From positions 1-18,084 of the forward strand of contig CALIIG010000201.1 in assembly GCA_938018155.1 (NCBI GenBank): a stretch of DNA of 18,084 nucleotides, in the 5' to 3' direction. Shown here in pieces: positions 6,400-13,481 of this stretch (its first letter is position 1; each line of letters starts with the position of its first letter). Under the pieces are notes generated by a model, which saw nothing but the letters and a program-made list of their open reading frames with translations, was not told where the DNA came from and did not search any database. A program made the translations under genes and the position numbers. The DNA is from an uncultured Prevotella sp. Lineage in GTDB: Bacteria > Bacteroidota > Bacteroidia > Bacteroidales > Bacteroidaceae.

Positions 6400-7313
6400 A
6401 GGTTATAAGCGGTGACAAGCAATGAAACCAGCGTGATAAACAGAAAAAAGATATTGGAAAGCCGCGAGTGGGTAAACGTGATAAAATGACCGATGAGCGG
6501 AGCTGTAAAAATAATCATCATGCTTAACAAATTGTCGAAGTGTTGCGGTTGCAACACAATGAATATCAGACAGCATGCGTCAAGGGCGATGAACATTTCG
6601 TAAAACAGGCGTGTTTTAATGCGATCCTGATAGCTGTAAAGCAAAAAATGAACGGTCGCTGTTAAGGCTAACAGCGAAATAAAAACCAGTGTGACGAGGT
6701 GATGACCGTCAAGAGAGGCAAAGCAGAAAGGCTTTTCGAACTGTAAAAGCCCAATAAAGTGTTGTCCCAGAGCCTGCAGCGTGCCCGTGTAGGCATAATA
6801 GGCCGCTGTAAACCAGTAGGGAACGACAAGACCGATAAGCGATGCAGCCCACGTCTTCGGACTGAAATCCATAAGGTAAACAGCCATCATAATCCAGAGA
6901 ACGGGCGGGAAAAACAGAATCTGTATAAAGAAAATACTGGCCGTTCCGAGGGCAAGGAAAGCGTAAAAAACGCGTCCGGTAGCGTCCTGTTCCTGATAAG
7001 TGCCAAGCAACAACAGCAGTGCGGCAATGGCACACAGCTGTACAATGCCCGTGGTTACCGACTGTAAGAGGAACGACGACATCACCATCATAACCAAAAA
7101 CGAACACGTTATCATGTGGCCATAGACGCGAAGGAGTGAGTTTTCACTGTTAAGCCCGGCCATCATCAGGGCTGAAAGGGCAAGTATTGCTGACTGCAGC
7201 CACTGGTTTTCAGCAAGCATGTTTCCGGCAAGACAGGCTGCAAGGCAGCAGAGGGCGACGACGGGCAATGCCCATCTCGATTCGGCTATCTTGTTTTGTA
7301 AGCGTTTTGTCAT
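6375..7313 (-). CDS. Multi-pass membrane protein of unknown function
   Basis: 312 residues, almost entirely hydrophobic, with roughly nine to ten predicted membrane helices and a short basic N-terminus (MTKRLQNKIAESRW). I find no catalytic motif. The most polar parts are a loop around QFEKPFCFASLDGHH (about residues 192-206) and SYQDRIKTRLFYE (about 227-239). Genes of this type beside purD in other Bacteroidota are annotated DUF6427 or hypothetical; I think this is that family, but I recall it by context and general character rather than by a diagnostic motif. It overlaps yqaA by 25 bases and follows purD by 68 bases, with a hairpin between. The coupling suggests that it and YqaA act in the same membrane process. 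Confidence 0.8.
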   Translation of the reverse strand: MTKRLQNKIAESRWALPVVALCCLAACLAGNMLAENQWLQSAILALSALMMAGLNSENSLLRVYGHMITCSFLVMMVMSSFLLQSVTTGIVQLCAIAALLLLLGTYQEQDATGRVFYAFLALGTASIFFIQILFFPPVLWIMMAVYLMDFSPKTWAASLIGLVVPYWFTAAYYAYTGTLQALGQHFIGLLQFEKPFCFASLDGHHLVTLVFISLLALTATVHFLLYSYQDRIKTRLFYEMFIALDACCLIFIVLQPQHFDNLLSMMIIFTAPLIGHFITFTHSRLSNIFFLFITLVSLLVTAYNLWLPSTIF

Positions 7314-7341
7314 TGTTTATCAGTTGTAGAGGGGAAGAAAC

Positions 7342-7367
7342 AGCCATCTGATGACAGGCAGATGGCT
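7342..7367 (-). terminator. Hairpin between purD and the membrane operon
   Basis: Perfect 9-bp stem, AGCCATCTG (7342-7350) and CAGATGGCT (7359-7367), with an 8-base loop, 14 bases past the purD stop. On the minus strand the stem is followed by GTTTCTTCCCC, a weak U-rich tail, so it fits an imperfect intrinsic terminator or attenuator. The base of the stem, AACAGCC (7339-7345), can instead pair with GGCTGTT (7377-7383), which includes the purD stop region; the two folds exclude each other. Confidence 0.55.
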
Positions 7368-7381
7368 ACGTAAAGAGGCTG

Positions 7382-8650
7382 TTATAAGTCCTGTCCGATG
7401 TCGCGACGAAAGTATTTATCCGTGAAGTTTATTTTCTGTGCTTCGGTAAAACTCTTTTGCAGGGCTTCGGCCTTGTTGCGTCCGTATGATGATACGGCGA
7501 TGACACGGCCGCCGCTTGTTACCACATTGCCGTCGCGAAAAGCCGTTCCGGCGTGGAACACGATGCTGCCGTTAACCTGGTCAATGCCCGTAATGGGGTA
7601 GCCTTTTTTGTAGGCCTGCGGGTAGCCGCCGCTTACAAGCATGACGCAAACGGCCGAACGGTCGTCGAATTCGACGTGATATTGGTCGAGATTTCCATCA
7701 GCAACGCCTTCGAAAAGGTCAACAATGTCGGTCTTTAAACGCAACATTACGGTTTCGGTTTCAGGGTCGCCCATGCGGCAATTATATTCAATGACGTAAG
7801 GTTCGCCCTTAACATTGATAAGCCCGAAGAAGATAAAGCCCTTGTAATTAATGCTTTCTTCGGCCAGTCCGTTAACTGTTGGGCGGATGATACGGTCGTC
7901 AACCTTCTGCATCCACTCCTTATTGGCAAAGGGAACTGGCGATACACTGCCCATGCCGCCGGTGTTAAGGCCCGTGTCGTGTTCGCCAATGCGCTTGTAA
8001 TCCTTGGCTTCGGGCAGTATCTGATAATGCTTGCCGTCGGTCAATACAAAAACCGAACATTCTGTTCCGCTAAGAAATTCTTCGACAACTACCCTGGCCG
8101 AGGCATTGCCAAACATGCCGCCGAGCATCTCTTTCAGCTCTTTTTTCGCCTCGTCGAGGGTAGGAAGTATGAGCACTCCTTTGCCTGCGGCCAGACCGTC
8201 AGCCTTTAAAACGTAGGGGGCTTCGAGCGTTTCGAGAAATTTCAGGCCTGCATTGATGGTGGTTCCGTCAAATGTAGCATAAGCGGCTGTGGGAATATGG
8301 TGCCGCGTCATAAAAGCCTTGGCAAAGTCTTTACTGCCTTCGAGCACGGCTCCTGCGGCCGAAGGGCCTATAATGGGCATTGATGAGGTGCGGGCATCGC
8401 GCTTGAACTCGTCATAAATACCGTTTACAAGTGGGTCTTCAGGGCCTACAACAACCATGTCGATATGGTTGTCAACGGCGAAGTTTTTGAGCGCATCAAA
8501 ATCGTTTACGCCTATATTGACGTTGGTTCCAAGCTGTGATGTGCCCGCGTTTCCAGGGGCAATGAACAGCTTTTCACACTTTTTGCTCTGTGCAATTTTC
8601 CATGCAAGAGCGTGCTCGCGGCCGCCTGAGCCTAACAATAAAATTCTCAT
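7382..8650 (-). CDS. purD: Phosphoribosylamine-glycine ligase (GARS)
   Basis: Second step of de novo purine synthesis: 5-phosphoribosylamine + glycine + ATP gives glycinamide ribonucleotide; cytoplasmic, ATP-grasp fold. The 422-residue length is typical. Signature blocks: the N-terminal [32 protein letters not shown] (66-78), the ATP-binding [11 protein letters not shown] (149-159), [12 protein letters not shown] (224-235) and the metal-binding [12 protein letters not shown] (288-299). The start is unambiguous because the family begins at this Met. It follows the peptidase gene by only 12 bases, so it is cotranscribed with it; no separate promoter box is seen in that gap. A hairpin lies after the stop. 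No other pur gene is in the window. Confidence 0.97.
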   Translation of the reverse strand: MRILLLGSGGREHALAWKIAQSKKCEKLFIAPGNAGTSQLGTNVNIGVNDFDALKNFAVDNHIDMVVVGPEDPLVNGIYDEFKRDARTSSMPIIGPSAAGAVLEGSKDFAKAFMTRHHIPTAAYATFDGTTINAGLKFLETLEAPYVLKADGLAAGKGVLILPTLDEAKKELKEMLGGMFGNASARVVVEEFLSGTECSVFVLTDGKHYQILPEAKDYKRIGEHDTGLNTGGMGSVSPVPFANKEWMQKVDDRIIRPTVNGLAEESINYKGFIFFGLINVKGEPYVIEYNCRMGDPETETVMLRLKTDIVDLFEGVADGNLDQYHVEFDDRSAVCVMLVSGGYPQAYKKGYPITGIDQVNGSIVFHAGTAFRDGNVVTSGGRVIAVSSYGRNKAEALQKSFTEAQKINFTDKYFRRDIGQDL

Positions 8651-8662
8651 GATTACAGGTTT

Positions 8663-10873
8663 TTATTTGAGAAAGTCGAAGAAATAGCGCGAAATACGTT
8701 CGTGTAAGTGCGTAGACTGGTGTCCTCGCATATTGTGAGGTTCGCCCGGATAGACGAAAAGGTCGGGCTGTATGCCATCATTGATACACTGTTTTAAGAA
8801 CGAAAAGGTATGCTGCGGGAGCACAACGGGGTCGTTTAAGCCAATAATAATCTCTAAACGGCCCTTTAAATTCCTGGCTTTATTGATTAAACTTGTTGAC
8901 GCATAGCCCGCAGGATTGTCCTGAGGACGGTCCATATATCGCTCGCCATACATGATTTCGTACCACTTCCAGTCGATAACCGGCCCGCCTGCAACGCCTA
9001 CTTTAAATACGTCGGGGTAAGTAGTCATGAGGTTAATGGTCATAAAGCCGCCAAAACTCCATCCGTGAACGCCTAACTTGTTGGCATCAACATAAGGCAA
9101 ACTTTTCAGGAAGTCGACACCTTTCATCTGGTCTTGCATCTCTACATCGCCCAAATGGCGGAAGGTTACCTGCTCAAAATCGCGCCCTCTGTTTTCGCTT
9201 CCCCGATTATCAAGGATGAAAAGCAAGTACCCATTTTGCGCCATATAGGTCTCCCATGAGCGACTTCCCCAGTGCCAACGGGCGTCAACGTTGTGCGCGT
9301 GCGGGCCACCGTATACGTAAACAATGGCCGGATATTTTTTGTTTGGGTCGAAATGAAGAGGCATTACCATCCTGTAATAAAGGTCAGTATGGCCGTCAGC
9401 CGCCTTAATGGTGCCGCATTTATACTCGGGAACAGCATAGCCTTTCCATGGGTTTTCGGCAGTAAAGTAGCGCGTGCACTTCGCATTTTCGGTGTTTACA
9501 ATGGCTATATTACGCGGAATATCGGGTGCCGAGTAGCTGTCTGCCGCGTATTTCCCTGACGAACTAAGCTGCGCAGTGTGCCAGCCTATGCCGTTTTCGT
9601 CGATACGTGTGCGTATGCCCGTATCGACATTTACCGAGAAAATATTGCGCTGTATGGGGTTGCACTCGTTGGAAAGAATAATAATGGAGTGATTGTCGCG
9701 GTTGAATCCTACAACGTTTTCGACAACCCATGGGCCTTTTGTAAGCTGTTTGATGAGCTGTCCGTCCTTATTAAACAGGTATAAATGGTTGTAACCGTCG
9801 CGCTGACTTTGCAGAATAAACTTGTCGTTATCCCATGGGAGGAACTGGATGGGGTGCTGAGGTTCAACGTATTTTGCGTCGGTTTCGTGATAAAGCCCGG
9901 CTAACCGGTCGCCCGTTTCGGCATTGTAGCTTACCAATCTGCAGTCGTTCTGGTCGCGATTCAGCTCAAAAAGATAGATGGTTTTTGAATCAGGGCTCCA
10001 CGCTACGTTCGTAAAGTAGCGGTCGGTAGGGTCTCCTGCTTTCAGATATACGGTTTTATTGGTGAGCAAATTGTACACACCGATGGTTACTTTGTGCATG
10101 GATTCGCCCGCCATAGGATACTTAAAGGGGGCCGGTTTGGCCATACGCGTGCCGCTTTCAGGCTCATTTGCCGGTTCGGGAATATCGACAAGAGGATAGC
10201 TTGGCACCATACTCTGGTCCATTTTAGTAAATGCAAGCATCGTCCCGTCGGGGCTAAAGAAGGTACCTTTCGTGTATCCGAACTCGTTTTGATGTACGCT
10301 TTGTCCGTAAAGTACATCGCGCGAAGCGTCGGTTGACACCTGATGATCGTTGCCATTAGCGTCAATAACGTGCAACTGATAATCGTCAGGATTGACGTAT
10401 GCCGTAGCTTTCGACGTAGCATCCCAATCGGAATGAGAGAACCCTTGCGTCGATTGCGTCCATACAATCTTGTGTGTTTTGAAGTTGAAGAGCTGGCGAA
10501 GATGAGCATATTCAACCATTACGACAGGCTTATCGGCGTATGGAAAGGAAGCGTCGGCAAGGGTATGGAGTAAAGAGCCTTGCGTATTTCCTGCCCATTT
10601 GTTATATTGGTCAACAGTGAAAAGAATCTTTTCTTTGCCCGTTGACTTGTCAACGACGCTGCATTTATCCACATCAAGGTGCACCAAATTGTCGCCCCAC
10701 CAGGTAGTCCACCTGTTTTTGGGAATCATGTTATGGTAGTTTCTACCCCCGAAATTGAGGTCTTCGAGGGTAAAATGTTTCAGATTTTGCGCACTTGTCT
10801 GTTGCATAAATGGGTAACTTGCGAGGAAAACTATGGCAGTTAAAACCATAGTTGTGAGCTTAATCTTCATCAT
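8663..10873 (-). CDS. Exported S9B peptidase, prolyl tripeptidyl peptidase-like
   Basis: Serine exopeptidase that releases short peptides ending in proline from N-termini; in asaccharolytic oral Bacteroidales such enzymes feed peptide uptake. From the tandem ATG at 10873, 736 residues. A signal peptide (basic MMKIK, hydrophobic core, TSA cut site near residue 28) is followed by a beta-propeller domain and a C-terminal alpha/beta hydrolase. The catalytic triad is Ser606 in GWSFGG, Asp681 in GLNDPVV and His713 in EPHNMRG. Glu197 in HQNEFG and Glu639 in WYEIMYGER match the residues that hold the substrate amino group. As I recall P. gingivalis PtpA (732 residues; Ser603, Asp678, His710, Glu205, Glu636), the C-terminal residues line up at a constant offset of 3, so PtpA is a better match than DPP IV. 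The frame is open 93 codons further upstream, but that part overlaps the methyltransferase tail and would bury the signal peptide. The start overlaps the methyltransferase stop by 14 bases. Confidence 0.88.
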   Translation of the reverse strand: MMKIKLTTMVLTAIVFLASYPFMQQTSAQNLKHFTLEDLNFGGRNYHNMIPKNRWTTWWGDNLVHLDVDKCSVVDKSTGKEKILFTVDQYNKWAGNTQGSLLHTLADASFPYADKPVVMVEYAHLRQLFNFKTHKIVWTQSTQGFSHSDWDATSKATAYVNPDDYQLHVIDANGNDHQVSTDASRDVLYGQSVHQNEFGYTKGTFFSPDGTMLAFTKMDQSMVPSYPLVDIPEPANEPESGTRMAKPAPFKYPMAGESMHKVTIGVYNLLTNKTVYLKAGDPTDRYFTNVAWSPDSKTIYLFELNRDQNDCRLVSYNAETGDRLAGLYHETDAKYVEPQHPIQFLPWDNDKFILQSQRDGYNHLYLFNKDGQLIKQLTKGPWVVENVVGFNRDNHSIIILSNECNPIQRNIFSVNVDTGIRTRIDENGIGWHTAQLSSSGKYAADSYSAPDIPRNIAIVNTENAKCTRYFTAENPWKGYAVPEYKCGTIKAADGHTDLYYRMVMPLHFDPNKKYPAIVYVYGGPHAHNVDARWHWGSRSWETYMAQNGYLLFILDNRGSENRGRDFEQVTFRHLGDVEMQDQMKGVDFLKSLPYVDANKLGVHGWSFGGFMTINLMTTYPDVFKVGVAGGPVIDWKWYEIMYGERYMDRPQDNPAGYASTSLINKARNLKGRLEIIIGLNDPVVLPQHTFSFLKQCINDGIQPDLFVYPGEPHNMRGHQSTHLHERISRYFFDFLK

Positions 10874-12389
10874 TGAATCGTCTGTTCTTACCAAATTTCT
10901 GTGCGTCTCTGCGGCCGTTTCCACCTTTAAAGCCTTTACCCGGATGGCCTTTAGAGCCGTTTCGGCCCTTAAAATCGTCGTGTTTTTTGAAGCCTTTGTG
11001 TGATTTCGAATCGTCATTATCCCATGAACTGTCGTGGTTTCTGCGATTTTCGCGGCCCTTATATGATTCACGTTCCTTTGAACCGTAGAGTTTTGATTCG
11101 AACGAATGGAACTTAAACGAACGAATATCGCCCTCTTCGTTGGCCTCTTCACCCTCTAATCGCTCCTTAAATTCGCGGTTTTTCTTAAATCGGTGCTTTT
11201 GTGCCATCTCGCGTTTCTCGTCATCAGTCTTCACGATGCCGCCTTCAGAGCGGAACGAATTCATCTTTCCTTCAAAGAGAGTATATTTGCGAAGCTCACA
11301 CTCTAAGCTGCCATTGTAGAGCGGTATCTTAATACTCGGCTTTAAACCAACCTGATCAAAGCACTCCTCCTTATATGATAAGATCCAGGCTTCATTTCCT
11401 CCAAACTCGTGCTTTAGCCTTTCACCTATCATACGATACGTGCCAAGGAGGTTGGGAGTAGAGATGCGTTCTCCGTAAGGTGGGTTCATAACGATGAGGC
11501 TTTTCGACGTTGGCTTCGTAAAATCCTTAAAGTCTTGCTGCTCAATGGTGATGTTTTTTGACAATCCTGCCGCTTTTACGTTGAGGCGTGCAGTGTTTAC
11601 AGCCTTCATATCTACATCGTAACCGTAGATATGATGCGTAAATTCGCGCTCCTGACTATCATCATTATAGATCTCGTCAAAAAGCTTTTGGTCGAAGTCT
11701 GGCCACTTTTCGAAGGCAAATTCCTTGCGGAAAACACCAGGCGATATGTTGCGGGCTATGAGTGCTGCTTCAATAGTGATGGTGCCAGAACCACACATGG
11801 GGTCGATGAAATCGCAATCACCTTTCCACCCTGTCATCATAATGATACCGGCTGCCAATACCTCATTGAGGGGTGCTTCCACGCTTTCCTGACGATAACC
11901 ACGTCGGTGAAGGCTCTCGCCAGAAGAGTCGAGGCAGAGCGTTGCCTGCTCATCGGCGATATGAATATGAAGCCGTATATCAGGATTACTGACAGAAATG
12001 TTCGGTCTTTCGCCCGTTTTCTCTCTGAATTGGTCAACAATAGCGTCCTTTACTTTATAGGTAACGAATCGCGAATTACGAAATTCTTCCGAATAAACTA
12101 CAGAGTCAACGGCGAACGTTTTCCCTTTTTCGATGTACTGATTCCAGTCTATTTTGTGAATCTCATCGTAAACTTCTTCGGCCGAATGCGCTTTAAAGTG
12201 CTTGATGGGCTTTAGTATTCGTATTGCGGTATGCAACTGAAAGTTGGCACGGTACATCATAGCCTTGTCGCCTGTAAATGATACCATGCGGCGCCCTATT
12301 AGTACATTGTTTGCACCCAGTTGGGTAAGCTCTTGTGCCAAAACGGGTTCTAATCCCATAAAAGTTTTAGCGATGAGTTCAAATTCCAT
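10860..12389 (-). CDS. rlmL: THUMP-domain RNA methyltransferase (RlmL-like) with basic tail
   Basis: SAM-dependent guanine-N2 methyltransferase, by family acting on 23S rRNA (E. coli RlmL modifies G2445). The N-terminal ferredoxin-like and THUMP region spans about 1-160, ending at LDSSGESLHRRGYR (153-166). The Rossmann-fold methyltransferase domain follows, with the SAM loop FIDPMCGSGTI (194-204), the acidic GYDVD (256-260) and the catalytic NPPYGER (302-308). The domain ends near residue 375. Residues about 385-509 form a highly charged, Lys/Arg/Gly/Asp-rich tail without predicted fold, which probably binds RNA; such tails are common in Bacteroidota members and absent from the E. coli core domain. 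The E. coli RlmK half is missing. The exact target base is inferred from family only. It lies 49 bases downstream of cysE and overlaps the peptidase start. Confidence 0.87.
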   Translation of the reverse strand: MEFELIAKTFMGLEPVLAQELTQLGANNVLIGRRMVSFTGDKAMMYRANFQLHTAIRILKPIKHFKAHSAEEVYDEIHKIDWNQYIEKGKTFAVDSVVYSEEFRNSRFVTYKVKDAIVDQFREKTGERPNISVSNPDIRLHIHIADEQATLCLDSSGESLHRRGYRQESVEAPLNEVLAAGIIMMTGWKGDCDFIDPMCGSGTITIEAALIARNISPGVFRKEFAFEKWPDFDQKLFDEIYNDDSQEREFTHHIYGYDVDMKAVNTARLNVKAAGLSKNITIEQQDFKDFTKPTSKSLIVMNPPYGERISTPNLLGTYRMIGERLKHEFGGNEAWILSYKEECFDQVGLKPSIKIPLYNGSLECELRKYTLFEGKMNSFRSEGGIVKTDDEKREMAQKHRFKKNREFKERLEGEEANEEGDIRSFKFHSFESKLYGSKERESYKGRENRRNHDSSWDNDDSKSHKGFKKHDDFKGRNGSKGHPGKGFKGGNGRRDAQKFGKNRRFNDED

Positions 12390-12438
12390 TATTGTTTATA
12401 GTATGGTTAAATGATTTTTCGATTCAAAATCGATGTAA

Positions 12439-13335
12439 TTATTTGTGCATTGTTTTGTAAATGGCTGCCCCTGGCTTCATATCCTGAAGCACCCAGGTAT
12501 TGGCTCCTACAATGCAATGGTCGCCAATGGTGATACGTCCCAGCACAGTGGCGTTGGCATATATTACTACATGGTCTTCGATTATAGGGTGACGCGCTAT
12601 ACCTTTAATCGGATTCCCCTCGTCATCTAAGGGGAAACTCTTTGCCCCAAGCGTTACACCCTGATACAATTTCACGTTATTGCCAATGACACAAGTCTCT
12701 CCAATCACAACGCCTGTGCCGTGATCGATGGTAAAGTATTCCCCAATCGTTGCACCTGGATGTATGTCTATGCCAGTCTCTGAGTGCGCCATCTCCGTCA
12801 TTATACGTGGAATGAGTGGCACACCCATTTTAAAAAGCTCATGAGCAATACGGTAATTGGTGAGCGTTTTAATCACAGGGTAGCACAAAATAATCTCTGC
12901 AGTGCTCTTGGCTGCGGGGTCACCGTTGAAGGCTGCCATCACATCGGTACCGAGAATCCTGCGCAGTTCGGGGAATTTCCCGATGAGTTGTGAGGCAATT
13001 CTTTCTGCTTCGGCCTTGCATTTACTGCATCGAATATTCTCACCTTTGTCGCAAGAATAGCATAATCCTGCCAGAATCTGTTCGGCTAAAAGGTGATATA
13101 GCTTTTCAACATTAACACCAATCTGATATTTTATGGTCTCAATGTTTACTTGTGATTTTCCAAAATATCCCGGAAAAAGGATAGAACGTGACAGGTTTAT
13201 AATCTCTTCGAGTCGCTTGCCTGAAGGCAAAGGGTTGCCGTCCTGGTGCTGATGAAAAAGACCTTGCAGCGATTGAGGATCTGCAAGACGGTCTATGGTT
13301 TCAGTAAGCGTGAGAGACATTCGCTGTGCGATCAT
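12439..13335 (-). CDS. cysE: Serine O-acetyltransferase
   Basis: First step of cysteine synthesis: L-serine + acetyl-CoA gives O-acetylserine. The 298-residue protein has an alpha-helical N-terminal domain (about 1-180) and a left-handed beta-helix of hexapeptide repeats (about 188-290). Catalytic elements match the family: IDIHPGA (189-195, Asp190), IDHGTGVVIGET (203-214, His205) and ARHP (247-250, His249). The N-terminal region is the long Bacteroidota form and contains four cysteines, C92, C95, C103 and C106 (CX2C-X7-CX2C), that could bind a metal. The C-terminus ends TMHK and lacks the terminal Ile that docks into CysK in enterobacteria. A second in-frame ATG at 13320 is also possible. 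A promoter lies just upstream; the methyltransferase, peptidase and purD genes follow closely and are probably cotranscribed. Confidence 0.94.
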   Translation of the reverse strand: MIAQRMSLTLTETIDRLADPQSLQGLFHQHQDGNPLPSGKRLEEIINLSRSILFPGYFGKSQVNIETIKYQIGVNVEKLYHLLAEQILAGLCYSCDKGENIRCSKCKAEAERIASQLIGKFPELRRILGTDVMAAFNGDPAAKSTAEIILCYPVIKTLTNYRIAHELFKMGVPLIPRIMTEMAHSETGIDIHPGATIGEYFTIDHGTGVVIGETCVIGNNVKLYQGVTLGAKSFPLDDEGNPIKGIARHPIIEDHVVIYANATVLGRITIGDHCIVGANTWVLQDMKPGAAIYKTMHK

Positions 13336-13360
13336 CTTTATGTATCAGTAAATTTTTAGG

Positions 13361-13391
13361 CAAAGTTACTAAAAAGCCGAATAATACCGAA
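13361..13391 (-). promoter_or_regulatory. cysE promoter (-33/-7 type)
   Basis: On the minus strand TAACTTTG (13361-13368) matches the Bacteroidota -7 consensus exactly. Nineteen bases upstream is TTCG (13388-13391), one mismatch from the -33 TTTG. The transcription start would be near 13354, leaving a leader of about 19 bases to the ATG at 13335 or 34 to the one at 13320. It probably drives the cysE to purD series. Confidence 0.6.
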
Positions 13392-13446
13392 GGAATAGCA
13401 TTATTTTTTGTTCTTCCCGCTGCAAAGCTGTTCTATACTTTACAAT

Positions 13447-13476
13447 GGGGTGGAACATACAAAATGTTTAAGCCCC
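13447..13476 (-). terminator. Possible weak terminator after the activase fusion
   Basis: GGGG (13447-13450) and CCCC (13473-13476) enclose AACAT/ATGTT, an interrupted stem, five bases past the TAG stop at 13482-13484. On the minus strand the following bases are ATTGTAAAG, so there is no proper U run. Function uncertain. Confidence 0.3.
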
Positions 13477-13481
13477 GTGAA

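Noticed and set aside
10874..11152. 93-codon upstream extension of the peptidase frame
   Set aside because: It overlaps the Lys/Arg-rich tail of the methyltransferase in another frame, has a skewed low-complexity composition, and would put the signal peptide in the middle of the protein.
11631..12215. 194-codon plus-strand frame
   Set aside because: It is antisense to the THUMP/methyltransferase domain and has no recognisable content.
12419..12433. Small inverted repeat TCGATT-CAA-AATCGA between cysE and the methyltransferase gene
   Set aside because: It is AT-rich with a 3-base loop and no U run on the coding strand; chance is likely and the genes appear cotranscribed.
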